Below, piece by piece: positions 1 to 12,295 of a stretch of 64,000 nucleotides of DNA (its first letter is position 1; every line of letters starts with the position of its first letter). This stretch comes from Microbotryomycetes sp. JL201 (lineage: Eukaryota; Basidiomycota; Microbotryomycetes), in the NCBI GenBank assembly GCA_033819885.1, contig JAQYUZ010000015.1, forward strand, positions 1 to 64,000, given 5' to 3'. The position numbers and the translations under genes are program-made. Under the pieces are notes generated by a model. It was given only the letters and a program-made list of their open reading frames with translations, ran no database searches and was not told the DNA's origin.

Positions 1-130
1 GTCAAGCCTTTTTTTAAATTTTTTAATATTGTGGACGTGCGTGCTCCCGGTTGAAACCCCCGTGACCTGGTGTGGTGACGGACGTACCCCCCCCCCCCCC
101 CCCCCCCCCCGCGTGCGCGTCCGTTTGCAG
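1..130 (+). other. 3' part of an ATP1 intron
   Basis: The first 130 bases are read as the 3' part of an intron of the ATP1 gene, because the coding match to ATP synthase alpha begins right after the acceptor tttgcag at 130. The stretch holds T/A-rich sequence at 10-30 and a run of 24 C. The donor lies outside the window, so intron length is unknown. Confidence 0.75.
87..110 (+). repeat. poly-C tract of 24 bases inside an ATP1 intron
   Basis: An uninterrupted run of 24 C lies 20 bases before the splice acceptor, where a polypyrimidine tract is expected. It may aid acceptor recognition, but homopolymers of this length are also a common place for length errors in sequencing. Confidence 0.95.
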
Positions 131-624
131 CCGAGGAGATGGTTGAGTTCTCGTCCGGCATTCGCGGCATGTGCTTGAACTTGGAAGCCGGTCAGTTTGA
201 GATACATTGTCTTTTGGTCGTGCTGGCTCTTGCATGTCACTGACATGCATTACTTCCCGGCCCTCGTAGACAACGTCGGTGTCACCATCTTCGGTAACGA
301 TCGTTTGATGTTCGTCTGCAACCAGTGTTCGGATGATACGTTGTACCTTTACACACGGCTGACCGTGTTTTGCACGCCCCGTTACACAGCAAGGAGGGCG
401 ACTCTGTCAAGCGAACTGGTAACATTGTCGACATCCCCGTCGGCCCCGAGATGCTCGGCCGTGTCGTCGACGCGCTCGGCAACCCCATCGACGGCAAGGG
501 CCCGATCAAGGCTGCCGAGCGCCGCCGTGCCCAGGTCAAGGCCCCCGGTGTCTTGCCTCGCCAGTCCGTCAACCAGTCCATGTTAACTGGCCTCAAGGCT
601 GTCGACGCCATGGTTCCCATCGGC

Positions 625-657
<33 letters not shown>

Positions 658-1810
658 CAGACCGGCAAGACGGCCGTCGCCATCGACACCATTCTCAACC
701 AGCGCAAGTGGAACGACGGCAATGACGAGAAGCAAAAGTTGTACTGCATCTACGTCGCCGTCGGTCAGAAGCGATCGACCGTTGCTCAGCTCGTGCAGAC
801 GCTCGAAGAGAACGACGCCCTCAAGTACTCCGTCATTGTCGCCGCAACTGCTTCCGAGGCCGCCCCTCTGCAGTACCTTGCTCCGTTCGCCGGTACCGCC
901 ATCGGAGAGTGGTTCCGTGACAACGGCAAGCACGCTTTGATCATCTTCGACGATCTGTCCAAGCAGGCCGTCGCCTACCGTCAAATGTCGCTCTTGCTCC
1001 GTCGCCCTCCCGGACGTGAGGCCTACCCTGGTGACGTCTTCTACCTCCACTCGCGCTTGCTCGAGCGTGCCGCCAAGCTGTCTGACAAGCACGGCGGTGG
1101 ATCTTTGACCGCCTTGCCCGTCATTGAGACCCAAGGTGGTGATGTGTCTGCCTACATGTGAGCTTTCACGTCTCAAGGAAGCGTTTGCGAGCCTTGTTGC
1201 TGACCACTGGGCTCGATGAACAGTCCTACCAACGTCATTTCCATCACGTGAGCTAGCCTCTTTCATGTGCGATTCGTGGCTCGTGCCTGACTCTGATGCT
1301 GGCTTGCCCTCGTTCAGTGACGGTCAGGTCTTCTTGGAGGCCGAGCTCTTCTTCAAGGGTGTCCGCCCTGCCATCAACGTCGGTCTGTCTGTCTCGCGTG
1401 TCGGCTCTGCTGCCCAGTCCAAGATTATGAAGGCCGTCGCCGGTTCGCTCAAGCTATACCTGGCCCAGTACCGTGATGTTGCCGCATTCGCCCAATTCGG
1501 CTCTGACCTCGACGCGTCGACCAAGTACATTCTTAACCGTGGATCGCGCTTGACCGAGCTGTTGAAGCAAGGCCAGTACAAGCCGCTTGCGATTGAGATC
1601 CAAGTGCCGATCATCTACGCCGGTGTCAACGGTCTTCTCGATCGCGTGCCCGTTGCCGACATTGGCAAGTGGGAGCAGAACTTTATGGAGTACGTCCAGG
1701 GCCAGACTGCCTTGTTGAACAAGATCAAGGAGGGCAAGATGACACCCGAGCTTGACGCCGAGTTGAAGAAGCTCATCACCGAGCACGTCTCTGGCTTCGT
1801 TTCGGCTTAA
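131..1810 (+). CDS. ATP1: ATP synthase F1 subunit alpha, mitochondrial (5' partial)
   Basis: This is the nucleotide-binding, non-catalytic alpha subunit of mitochondrial F1F0-ATP synthase in the matrix. Visible exons are 131-190, 270-309, 390-1157, 1224-1247 and 1318-1810, giving 460 codons before TAA; about 90 N-terminal residues (presequence and beta-barrel start) lie left of the window. The Walker A motif GDRQTGKT is near 654, the Walker B-like stretch [11 protein letters not shown] near 934, and the family signature [11 protein letters not shown] is split over three exons (1157/1224/1247/1318). The exon 2 end at 309 rather than 302 was chosen because it restores the conserved NDRLIKEGD. 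One 24-nt internal exon (1224-1247) is well supported by conservation. No neighbour is functionally linked. Identification is certain; only the missing 5' end is open. Confidence 0.97.
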
Positions 1811-2341
1811 AAGGAGCGGATCCTCTTGAACTCTTTCCTGGCGACGCTCGAAGATACTCATTTTGGCGCTCTTTGATTTTCGACGACTGTGGACGTGATT
1901 TGTTTGTAAGCGTTCAAGGAGGTTCGGGATGAGCGGCTCAAGGGGTTGTCGGTGGGCAGTTGTTCAGGGTGGGGTTCTCCGGGGCTCTTGACTTTTTTTG
2001 GTTGCGACGCGGTTTCCTTTCTAGACGAGTACGAACCCACTGCTCTTGGGTAGCTCTTTAAAACGAAACAATTGTGTGCATTGTGAAGCAGGGAAGGAAA
2101 ATTCCTATTTGGCATCTCTACATCCAACTGGTGCTATTTTCTGATCGACCGAGCTGCGCTCCACTTCGTCCTCCACGCTGGCTCGTTCGGGCAAGACTTT
2201 GCGGCTCGCTTCGACGTGCACAAACATTTACGGAACGCGCTTGCGCTATCAACTGGCTCTTGAGCTAGCACGAGTGCTCATCGAGCACAGTGCTCGTGAT
2301 CCCGTGGCGTCTTGGTCATCGTCGGAGCCGGGCGCGACGGG
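1811..2341. other. Intergenic: ATP1 3' end and promoter of the C2-domain gene
   Basis: 531 bases with no conserved coding. The left part should hold the ATP1 3' untranslated region and the right part the promoter of the next gene. I see no RNA gene, repeat or clear TATA box. Confidence 0.6.
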
Positions 2342-4905
2342 ATGGGCCTGTTCGGACGCAGCTCGACGTTCAATGCGACGGTGACAGTGCACGAACTCAG
2401 TCAAGGTCAGTTCAGGATTGTGCCCTCGCGCTTGACAATCGCAGCTCTTGCCTCGCAAGTCACGTGCACACACGCGCCGACGCCGAGGCTGAGGCTGACC
2501 CCGCGCGCGCGATCCACAGTGCCGCTCGTCGCTGCAAAGTTCAGGGTCAAGTGGAAATTCAAAGGTGCGACGTCTGTCGCGCAACATGGCTCTGGCACCA
2601 CTAGCGAAGCCGGCGGCGGCGCCGAAAGCGATGACAGCGACGCGCCCGCCTCGGCCACGCGCAGGCTCTTGCACCCGAAAGCAGCAGCAGTGTTTGGCAG
2701 GCAAGCCTCTGGGGAGCATCAGAGCTCGAGCCTCAGACGCTCTCTGTCCCCACTTGTGACGACCATGGCCAGTGATGGGACCGGCCACCCTATGACGTCG
2801 ACTTCCTCGCCTGACGACTATGCCAACGCGTCCGGCTCGCGCTATGCGCGCAACTTGTCTGCCAGTCCACCGCAACACGACAGTGCGACGTCAACGGCTG
2901 CCGAGCGCACTCCGAATCCCAACAAGACACCAAGCGCGTCTCACTCTAGCACGTTCGCGTTTACCTCGCCGTTCGGCTCTGGAAGCGATACGGTCTACTC
3001 TAATACGTCATCCGTCAACCCGTCGCCGGCCCAAGGCAACACGCCAGACGACTCACCAGCTTCAAACATGGGTCGGCGACGTGGTGGCGCAGATTTGTCT
3101 CGAATGCCGCCGCCGCAAGCTGTTCACCATTCGCGCGCAGAACCAAAAGGATCAACAACTTTGATCCCGCTGAGGAACCACACATGCACTTTCCAAAGAG
3201 AAGTGCATTGCCCGGTAGCGATTCCTGTCAAAGCCGTCGCCGGCACACAACACAAATATCAACTGCAGAGCTCGGTCGTCAAATTGTCTGTTAGACAAGA
3301 AGTCATGGGTGATGATGGTGCAAAGACAGAGACAAAGGCGGGCGATGTCTGGCTCGATCTAAGTCAGTTTGCGACACCGGCTGGCGCCAAACGAAGCGAA
3401 CCAAGAGCGAGAAGGTACCTGCTGAAAGAGAGCAAAACGAATGCGACATTGAGAGTCACAGTCACGATGGAATTCTTGTCTGGAGAAGCCGATTTTGTCG
3501 CGTGCGTTTGGTACGACAGTGCTCTAGGATTGCTGCTGACCGCTCAAGTCTTTTTGGCTGTTTTTTATGCTTTCAGCCCCCCTTTGCGTTCTGGACAAGT
3601 CAACACTGGTACAAAATCAAGTGTCGCCAGCTCTGCGTCGTCCACGTTCAGCAAATCATCTACTTCACGTAAGCTTGCTTGGATCTCGCGTGCGGACTAT
3701 ACGTGATGCTGATGGGCTCTACCGGACACAGTTGTCAGCAAAAATAAGGCTAGACCAAAGAGCTCGAGCAGTAGCGTATCAATGTCGCGCACGACGTCGT
3801 CGAGCAGCATGAGTGTCAATTCGGAAAGGTCGTCGCATTCGAGCTCGCACGCCTCGGGCAAGACGAGAGGCTGGCACGTGAGTTGTCGAAATCCTCGAAA
3901 TGTGCCAATACATACACTCAAGGCTGATCTTCGAGCTCGCTGCCCTGCCCGTCACAGCCGACGCCCGGAGGCGCAGGACAACTGTTCTCAACTTCGCCTT
4001 CCCCAGGTTTGCTTGGCGGCAGCAATGAGCACGGCAGAGGCGCAGCCGACATTATCGACACCATTTTCAACCAAGGTCTTGTCAGACAATCATCGTGGGA
4101 TTCGAGACCGTCGACGCCGTCTCGGGCGCTGCAACATCACAGCAACAATCAAACGCTAGGAGGCGACGCGCTCGTCTTTTCGGTTGGCAATACTCCACAG
4201 AGCTCAGAACCACGAGCTCCGTTTAACAGTACTGGCAAGTCGAAAACGTCTCGATGGCAAGGTCTCAGGCACGCTTCAACGCCGCCAATCTCGTCGTCGT
4301 CTTCGAAACCTTTCGAAGGACCGTCTGCGTTCAGAAATTTCGACTCTCAAGCCAGTTCACGGTCATCGTCACTCAGATTTGACTCGTCTGCAAGTACTTC
4401 ACCCGACAGACCTACGTTTGTCCGTCGAACGAGCTTGTCTTCAACTTCTTCGTCGCCTCAGAATTATCAGTCAAAGAATTTATCTGTGAGGTGGACGGAC
4501 GATCGCAAACTGGTGACCAAAACATCTGCTTCAAACTTGAGGGATGATTATCAGAGGCAGACTCGATCGTCATCTCCAAATGTCGACATGACGAGTTTGA
4601 GCCTCGAACACGATCGACCTGTCGCTCGTAAAGACTATGCATCTCGTCACGTTCCCGCTCGAGCGGATACCAACAACGATGACGACCAAGTCGATCACGC
4701 TGATAGCGGTCGTGACCGAGATGAACGTCCACCACATATCGACAGGCGTTTGACTTTGAAACCTTCGGCCGGCAGTCTCAAACCACCGGCGCAACAGCAT
4801 CAGTACCATCAATCTTCAGCGTCTGCTGCCTCATCTAGAACGACACCGAAACCGACACCCGTCACCCCAAAGGGTCAAGTCGAGTGGGCGAAAAGTTGGG
4901 GTTAG
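2342..4905 (+). CDS. C2 (EEIG1/EHBP1 N-terminal type) domain protein with serine-rich tail
   Basis: Exons 2342-2405, 2520-3501, 3577-3668, 3732-3877 and 3958-4905 join to 743 codons. The N-terminus (MGLFGRSSTFNATVTVHELS, then VPLVAAKFRVKWKFK) and a second block (residues about 290-410: LRNHTCTFQREV, GDVWLDLSQFA, RRYLLKESKTNATLRVTV) form the NT-C2 membrane or adaptor domain found in EEIG1/EHBP1 and fungal relatives. A Ser-rich insertion of about 200 residues separates the two blocks. After the domain come APPLRSGQV and the short motif DIIDTIFNQ, also seen in fungal homologues, then a disordered Ser/Thr/Pro-rich tail. The acceptor at 3957 was preferred to 4006 because only it keeps the frame and the glycine-rich PGLLGGSNEHG. 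Family members are thought to link membranes, small GTPases and cytoskeleton; the role here is inferred only. Confidence 0.85.
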
Positions 4906-5252
4906 GCGCAATCGTTTTGCTTTCCCTGTTGTAGCGTAGCGTAAGAAGAGTTCACGTGTTCGTATCGCCGTCGCAGTGTGTCATTCTCGACGCGGCTTGG
5001 CGATTGTTGTGACGTTCATGTCAATGTTTTTTGAACGTTATTCTGTGAGCAAAAAGACAGTGAATCAAGTTTCCAACACACTACGAAATACGAGTACCCA
5101 TCCGCCCACGAAACGCCCAATGTTCTTTTCGCTTTCCCCCCATTTTCTGGTATACAATCATGTTCTGCTGGAAAGAATAGCCCCCCCAAAAAACAAAAGA
5201 AGAAAAAGGAAGGATCCTGTATGTACAAGTGCGGACCGAAATGATTCGAGCT
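4906..5252. other. Convergent intergenic region
   Basis: 347 bases between the stops of two convergent genes. It holds A-rich and C/A-rich runs (about 5188-5210) that fit 3' untranslated ends. No gene or RNA is seen. Confidence 0.6.
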
Positions 5253-8200
5253 TCAAGTTGATCCGTCGCCAACTTGACTTGGGTCATCGGGAAACAAGCC
5301 GTCGTTGACAAAGTCATCAAATTCGAAATCCAGGGACAAGTCGGCATACATGTCTTCTGGCATGCCGTTAGACTGAGGAGGAGCAAAAGGCGGTGGTGGA
5401 GCAGGTCTGGAACTGTTGTCTGCCGTGTTGCCGTTAGTCGTCGACGACTTTGTCGGGTTCGAATGGCTTTGACCGGAGCCACCAAGAGACGGAGGCTGAG
5501 CTTGGTATTGCTGCTGCTGTTGCTCCACCCCACCAGTTTCACGAGATTGTCTGAACGCAGGTTGTTCACCGGACTGCATCGGGCCGTTCGAAGGGAGAGG
5601 CAAGGGTGCAATGGCGGCGTTTACGGGAGAACGTCCTCCACCACCTCCCATAGGGGTCGACGGTACGACTTGACCAGCTTGCAAGGGCGTTTGTGAAGCT
5701 CCTGCGAAAGGTCTGACGGTCCCGCCCGGCGAAACATTGACTGGGGAGGATCCAGGTGGGACGCCCGACGGGATCTGTAAAGACAGGTGCGGAGATCCAG
5801 CGAGCTGTCGAGGTCCAGTTCCGTTGGGCGAGTACGCCGGCTGGCCGTTGTGGCCGTTGTGCGTAGGCATTTGCAAAAAGTTCGAAGAGGCTGAATTCGG
5901 GCGACTGATGCGCCCATTTGGGACACCATTACTCGTCGGTCCGTGAATCATATCACCATTCATTTGCATGTGGTAACCAGATCCATCGCCGGGCTGGGAT
6001 GACACGCCTTGCTGCTGGTGCTGGTGCGCCACGCGCTGAGTGTGGCTAATCTGCATCGCATCCATGGCGCCTCTTGCCGACTGATCTTGGCTTGAGCCAT
6101 AATTCATGGCCTGCAAGTGATGGGAGTGCCGCAAATTAGTGCGCTGAGGTGTCGGTCACCGGCTGTGTCACTCACTGAGTGCGATTGCGTTCCCAAACCC
6201 ATCGCTGGGCTGGATGAGGTTTGACCGTCAAATACAGGCGTTTCTGGAGGCCCCATTGACCCCTCATGCTCTTCCTCTTTGGCTGTAGCGCCCCTAGCAC
6301 GTTTCCTGGATCGTGGACCCGCCTCTTCAGAGTGAGCGGCACCTTGGCCGCGTTTGCTAGACGCAGGACTTTGTGCAACTGGTGACATTTGATTCGCAGC
6401 GGCCCGGTTCTTGTTGCCGGCTCGCGAAGGCGGCTGTTGAGGATGCTGAGGCTGCTGCTGCTGTGCCGGCGGCGGCTGAGGCGGTGCGAAGGTGCCAGAA
6501 GGCGAGCCTTGATTCGCCGGGGCGGCTGACAAGTTGATGTGTTGGGCGTGCGGAGTCGTGAAAGGTGATGGCGCCGAGTAAGCCGGAGAGGTTGGTGACC
6601 ACCTGCGCGCGAACCAGGTTTCAGAACGCGAAGGCGCCTCACGGACAGTGGTTGCTCACATTTGACTAGAAGCGTACTGCATCTGCGGCGGGACCGGTCC
6701 CTGCTGCTGCATTCTCTGTTGTAAAGCGAATGGCTCTCTTTGTTGCTGCTGTAAAGCCTGCTGCGATGATGCGCCTCCACCCTGCTGCGGTCTGGATGAA
6801 TAGTAGCGGTGGCACCTTTAGCAAAATGCTCACCTGAAATCGAGCACTTTGAGGCAGCATGCTGTCGGAAGGCATCCGCTGAGGCAGAATACGTGCAGGC
6901 GGGGCCCGCATCGGATGCTGACCAGGAGGCAGGGGAGGTAGCGCGCCAACTCGCCGCATCTGCGCGGCAACCGCATTCTTCCAGCACTTGTCAGTCCTAC
7001 TCATGAGGCTTGTTTGAATTCACACACCTGCTCGTCAATTGTTAACGACTCTGGATCTCGTCCAGACAATCCAAGTGCAGCCATTGACTGTGCGAAAGCC
7101 GGCGCGAGTGGACCTTGACCAGAGCTGCCGGGCAACACTTCGTGCACGTTGGGCGGTATGCGATTCCCAGGAGACTGGCCGGGAGCGACCATAATCGGGG
7201 GACCTCGTCCATTTGCAAGCGGATGAGGCGCCGGTTGCACTCGTGGCGACGATTGTGCAGAACCTGGACCTGCGGGATGTAAGGGACCCTGTCCGGGAAA
7301 TGGCGTCGCGTTGGGTTGTCCAGGTTGGAGCTGACCACCAAGATGTTGCATGTGCATGGAACTGGGCCCTGGCGCGAACGACCCGGCGCCATTCCCAGGT
7401 CTGGCCAGGGCAATAGGGGGCCTGCCAGCCTGCATTTGTTGCTGCAGCTGTTGCTGCTCCAGTACATGTAGTTGTCCTGGATGGGTGTGCATCACGCGAG
7501 GTCCAGGTATGTTCAATGCAGGTCCCTGGGAATTGATCGGTAGCGAGCGCGGCATGGTGATGGGCGCCGGCGCATGTGGGCCAGCAAAATTGATTGTTAG
7601 CGGTTCCCGTTTTGCTCGCACCGCCTGTGATTGAGCCTGTCAGCGAAAGTCTAGGAAGACGGGCTTCGCGGAACGGACCTCGACATAAGTGTCTGCATGA
7701 GCGTTACGATTCGTTGCACGTTGCGATCGTGCGACGAAAACATCCCAGAACACTGCCCACCACCTGCATGCATAGCAAGCTTTGTCAGTGAGGATCGAAC
7801 ATGTGTTTTGAGTTCAGCAGCGCACTCGTAAAGCAATCCCTGCGGGGCTTCGATCGGAGGGCCGTGCCAATCTGCTTCATTGATGCCGGCGTCAGCTGCA
7901 AAAGATGATGCCGTCTGTGTCCATCCGCGTTTCTGCAAAGCCGGTCCGGTCAGCAGACGCATTTCTGTTCAAACGCGGTCGTGAGGCCTTGCCAGAAGAT
8001 AGTCGTAGCAATATCTGCGGAGAATGATGAGAATGTCAGTCTCTGTCGAAATGTCGTCGTGTATGGATAAAATAGATGACTTGCGCGTGCAGTGTACCAT
8101 CTCCGCCCCAGCTCGGCGGCGGCGACGAGCCTGGCGCCGGAGTCTGTACAATGTGAGGAGAGCTAGACGTCAGCGTTGTGATCCGTAGACCAGAAGAGAC

Positions 8201-8257
8201 AGAATCGTCTTCTATCGATCAGGCTGCATGTTTCTGTTCACTCGCCTGTGTTGCCAT
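5253..8257 (-). CDS. LisH-domain transcriptional regulator (Flo8/Som1/SSDP type)
   Basis: Ten exons (8257-8246, 8143-8085, 8014-7993, 7932-7826, 7763-7679, 7624-7028, 6977-6834, 6784-6660, 6602-6176, 6110-5253) give 811 codons. The LisH motif (residues about 21-40, LHAYCYDYLLKRGWTQTASS) is followed by GLLYEWWAVFWDVFVAR, the hallmark of fungal Flo8/Som1 and animal SSDP proteins. The middle is Gln/Pro/Met-rich with a basic patch (SRKRARG) near 6300. The acidic end (residues about 785-811, with DFEFDDFVNDGLFPDD) looks like an activation domain. Flo8-type proteins act in the nucleus in filamentation and adhesion regulation. The first three introns all need GC donors; with them the LisH motif is perfect. 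The sixth intron acceptor (6978 or 6987) is uncertain. It is divergent from RPP40, with 680 bp between starts. Confidence 0.85.
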
Positions 8258-8937
8258 GCAATGGCGAGAAGGGCCGAGTCGTGTCGATAGCCCGTGCGTG
8301 CTTGCTAATGCTTGTGGCTCGAGCCGCCTGATCCGAGCCGAAACCTGAACCTTGTACCGAACGTCTGCCCCGGAGCTGTCCGCGCCTGAGCCTGCTTGTC
8401 CTTGGCGTGTGCGGATCGGCGCACGCGGCAGACGCTAGCCCGGCCCGCCTAAAACGATAGTCTGCCTTGCTCTGATGTGCGAGAGACTCGTATGGAGGCG
8501 ACAGCAGCCAGTCTGTCCAAAGACGTGCGACTGGCGTAGTCCGTCGAGCTGGCTGGGTCCGATGATTCGCTGCTGAAATGCCGCCGCCGTCGGGGCGGAG
8601 GTGGGGTATCGACGCCTCTGCAGCTCACGCTCTACAGCTGACCGGACACCCGACGAGGTCCTGCGACTTCCAAGATGTGGTCGAGCTGAAGATAGTAGAC
8701 GTGCCGTAGGGGTTTGTTGACTGGAGCAGAAGCGGTGGCACAAGCACCTGCCATTAATCCTTGCGTGTCTGATTATATATAATCGGCAGCTTCTCAAGGA
8801 GCACCAAGCTGTCTTGTCAATTCTACGCCGTGGCATCATTACAACCGGATGCATGCAACCCCTGTCTCGGGTCGCAGAAGGCTTCGACTTGCTCCGAGTT
8901 GTTGCGCAGAAGCGTTGTGTACGAACGCGCAGCCCAA
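8258..8937. other. Divergent promoter region between the LisH regulator and RPP40
   Basis: 680 bases between the two start codons. Open frames here are not conserved. A 14-bp palindrome of A/T lies at 8771. I see no RNA gene. Confidence 0.55.
8771..8784. promoter_or_regulatory. A/T palindrome, possible TATA-like promoter element
   Basis: The sequence gattatatataatc is its own reverse complement. It lies about 155 bp before the RPP40 start codon and could serve as a TATA-like element. There is no further support. Confidence 0.3.
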
Positions 8938-10542
8938 ATGAATGTACATTTTCAAAAGGCAAGCTATCGCCACAGTTTGCCGAAAAGAGCCCATCGCGTA
9001 GTGCATGGAACGCTCGAAACAGGCTCGGAGGCACTGGATCTGCACGCTGATGCACCGACGCTCGCAAGCCGCTTGGGCCGTGCACCCTTTACGTGGCAGG
9101 TATGACTGTCCTTGTCCCAGTCTCCGGCTCCAGCATATGATTGCTGACCGTCTCGGCTTCTTTGCAGCTCGACCTCACTGTGCCATCAAACAGTGTCAGA
9201 GCCGCGACGCGGTTGCCTGCTGAGCTCGAAACAATGATCAGCGACATGTCGTCGTTCTATATGTGCAAAAATGTTAATTTGGCCGACTTGCTCGAGCCGA
9301 ATTTCATGAATGAGCACATTCGAACAGGTGGGTCCGCCAATGCTGGATGATTGACCTCCACTTAAAATCTTACACATTTTTCAGGCAGTCTTGTAGCTTT
9401 GAGCACGGACACAAGTGAAGACGCCGATATAGTGGCGTTCGATGGCCGAGGTCAGTTGCGATGCGAACATTTGCATTCCTGCTTTCTGAGCCATATCGAG
9501 CGCACAGGCAGATTAGTCATGAATGTCAGCAAAGACACTTACGAGCAGCTAGGTTTGTCTGGCCGCCGCTCCGCCCACGGTGTAACTGGACAACGATTTA
9601 GTGAGCTCCCGCGCGGGATGACACGCAGAGGCAGTCATTGACAATTGCCGCAGTCATAGAAGTTCAGCTCTCAGACATCAGCATGAGGAGTGGTAAACCT
9701 GGATTCGAAAAAATCCGAACGGCCTTGCGGAACTGGCCGCATCAGAAGGCTTCGGGCTTGTGGAGCGAGCTAGCCGGTGTCGCGCGATCAGAGGTAGTCA
9801 GAGGAAAGACTTTTGATATGTTGATGACATTTGTTGACGACAAAGGTGATATTATCTCACCTCCGATCACCGATACAAGCTGACACCTGCGACTCCAGAC
9901 AATCTAGTACCAATTGTTTTTCCAAACGCTGTAACAGCGACCAGGAGAACATCCGTTCACTCCCGTAGTTCCATTGGCGATATCAAGGTCCCAATCGCTG
10001 TCACGTACAGACCCGAAGATGTGAAAAACCCCAGCGGGAAACGACAGCAATCGAAGGCGGGAGTGAGTCTCGACTTCCAAGAGTGGCTTGGCCTCGTCGC
10101 ATGTTCCGCATGTCAACATCTCAAGTGGGACCCAGACGGCGACGACGATGCGCAACGGCCCTGGGGCACGCCGCAAGACGACTGCAAACGCGGATCTGTT
10201 CTGCTTGCGAGCTGGACAGGCTTTCTTCATCCCAGGCTCCTCCCGAAAATAACGTCGGCAGTCATAGCGAGCTGCAGCTTCGCCGAGGTGGACACGCGGT
10301 TCATTGCCGTACATATGCGCCCGCCGCCGAATTCGCCCCTGTCGCACCTGCCAAAAGCGAACCCGCAGATTGTCAACACGACTCGCAAGCCCAACGGCGG
10401 CAAGCGCAAGCGAGGCAGAGGTCGTGGCGAAGAAGATGAAGCCGAGCCGCAGTCGGTTCAGACGAAAAGAGACGGGTGGCAACTCGTTGTCTCTCGCACA
10501 AACGAGACCACGCTCACCTGGATCCTGCAAGACATTCCGTGA
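8938..10542 (+). CDS. RPP40: RNase P/MRP protein subunit RPP40
   Basis: Exons 8938-9099, 9168-9327, 9385-9600, 9654-9845 and 9899-10542 join to 457 codons. Conserved family segments are VSKDTYEQLGLSGR (residues about 155-170), IIEVQLSDISMRSGKPGFEKI after the third intron, FQEWLGLVAC (near 10075), and the C-terminal block GSVLLASWTGFLHPRLL to DGWQLVVSRTNE. Rpp40 is a protein subunit of nuclear RNase P and RNase MRP, which process tRNA 5' ends and rRNA precursors. The start was taken at the first ATG of the open frame, because no upstream ATG is in frame. A Lys/Arg-rich insertion (GGKRKRGRGRGEEDE, near 10397) interrupts the last block. The stop lies 43 bp from the stop of the convergent GT64 gene. 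Confidence 0.88.
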
Positions 10543-10585
10543 CAGATCCTATCTGATGCAATGCAACAAAATTGACCATTAATGC

Positions 10586-12034
10586 TCAAAGCTCGTCCCG
10601 TGGTCTGCCCTCGTGCGCTTCAATCTCGTCGTCCGTGTCCCTCGAGTCGAACAGGCCCTGGAACCACTCGCCTTCCTCGTCCGCGTAAACACTCTCCATA
10701 AACTCTTCCTTCTCCTCGTCAGATAGATTGGCAACCATGTCTGCGAACTCTTTCTTTTCGCGTTCAGACCGTTCGTCGTCCGTCTCTGGCGGCTGCATTT
10801 CAGCTGGCTCCCATGGTTCGCCTTCGTACATCCACCTTGCATGGTCGATCACGTCTTGTGAGATCGTGGTCGAGGTTCGAATGAGCGGAAAGCGCGAATG
10901 CGCGGGCCATGCGTCACCCATACTCGGCGCAAACTGTTTGAACTCTGCAAAAAAGCGGTCGAGGCACTTCGGTCGTTGCAGAAAGTGGTCCGGCTTGTCA
11001 TTTTCGGTCTCATTATCCACTTCTGGATCCTCTGCTGCCTCTTTCTCCTCATCAGTCTCATCGTGCAGCGGCAGATTGCGGTTCCAGAGGCCGTCTGTGG
11101 GCACTGTTCGCAAAGGCATTCTGGGCTGCAGCAGCAGCGGCGGAAGGTGCGTTCGATTCGTCACCAAAAAATTGATGAGCAAGTCATCGCAGTTGAAAAC
11201 TGCAAATCAAGTATTGTTGAGCCTGACAAGCAGACACGAGGCACAGGCACGCTCACCTTCGTCAACATAACTGCGCATGCGCCGCATCAAGTCTGTCTCT
11301 GCCCAGTATTCGTGTAACCACTCTCTCCTGAGCCAGGCCGCGTTGCTAAGCACCATCGAGTATGTGAATCTTGGTTGGACGACGTAGTCGACCGTGCCGT
11401 CCCCTTGCTCTTCGTAGTCGCGCCCGGCAAAGCCCACTATTCTGTGTTTTCCGAGATCTTCGTTGTACATCTTGAACTGTTGATAACCCCACTCGAGCGT
11501 GTCTTTTCGCAGGACGACATCATCGTCGAGAATCATGACGGCTCGTGTCGGAATCGGTTCTCCCCAGTCGAGCTCTGGCCTGAATCTCTCGTTCATGCTG
11601 TTCTTTTTGCTTTTTCTGACCGCGACGACGACTCCTCTTGTCGACAACTGTTCCAATGACGCCGGACCGAGTAGGTCTGGCACTGGCCGGTCGATATTTT
11701 GCCACACGAACAAGAGTTGCCGCAACGATGGAGGCGGATTGATCGTCAAGTGGTCGATCAAAGCTGGCAGTAATGCATCTCTGTTGTACGTGGCAATTAT
11801 CATGCTGCAAGGCGCGAAAGGTTAGCTCAACGGGCGCGTCGCAACGCGTCGTATGCCTGTGCGAGCTTACGTGAAGCCGCCTTCGGGGTCGATTGAGATG
11901 TGGGTCGAGTTGTCGAGACTGTCGACTGCGTAGTGGTCGAGCACAGGCGCCTTGTTGGCCGTCGAGGTCGTAGCGCAGCTCACTGCCAGCGTGACAGCTG
12001 CCAGCCATGCTATGCGAAGGCGTGAGCGCCACAT
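10586..12034 (-). CDS. Glycosyltransferase family 64 (exostosin-like) protein with signal peptide
   Basis: Exons 12034-11871, 11804-11257 and 11199-10586 give 441 codons. Residues 1-26 form a secretion signal or signal anchor (MWRSRLRIAWLAAVTLAVSC). The GT64 catalytic fold follows: TMIIATYNRDALLPALIDHL, then AVMILDDDVVLR, whose DDD binds metal and UDP-sugar, and the late motif VFNCDDLLINFLVTN. The last about 130 residues are acidic and low in complexity. GT64 enzymes act in the secretory pathway; animal EXTL2-like members transfer N-acetylhexosamine, but the fungal acceptor is unknown and I infer only a Golgi or ER sugar transferase. It is divergent from the deubiquitinase gene, 261 bp apart. 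Confidence 0.87.
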
Positions 12035-12295
12035 CGTCGACGAGGTCCCTGACCTGTCTGGCGTGTAGAGAAGGAGTCTCCGCGCGACGGCCTTTCCTTG
12101 TGAGCTGCTGTCGATTTACCATTTTGCGTGGCATTAAAGAGCCGAGCAATACGCTTGCTTATTGGAGCCATACATCTTTGAGTGCCTGACTACTGCTGTT
12201 GTGTGCCGTAAATATGTGCAACTGGCGCCCCGCTAGAGCGCCAAGTCAGCTTTAGTTTCAACGAAAGGGACGAGTGGCCTGGCGCGCAACAGAGG

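Noticed and set aside
583-1266. 227-codon minus-strand frame across ATP1
   Set aside because: A shadow of the strongly conserved ATP1 exon, with biased codons on the other strand.
8435-9085. 216-codon minus-strand frame upstream of the LisH gene
   Set aside because: It overlaps the RPP40 first exon on the other strand and shows no domain; judged chance.
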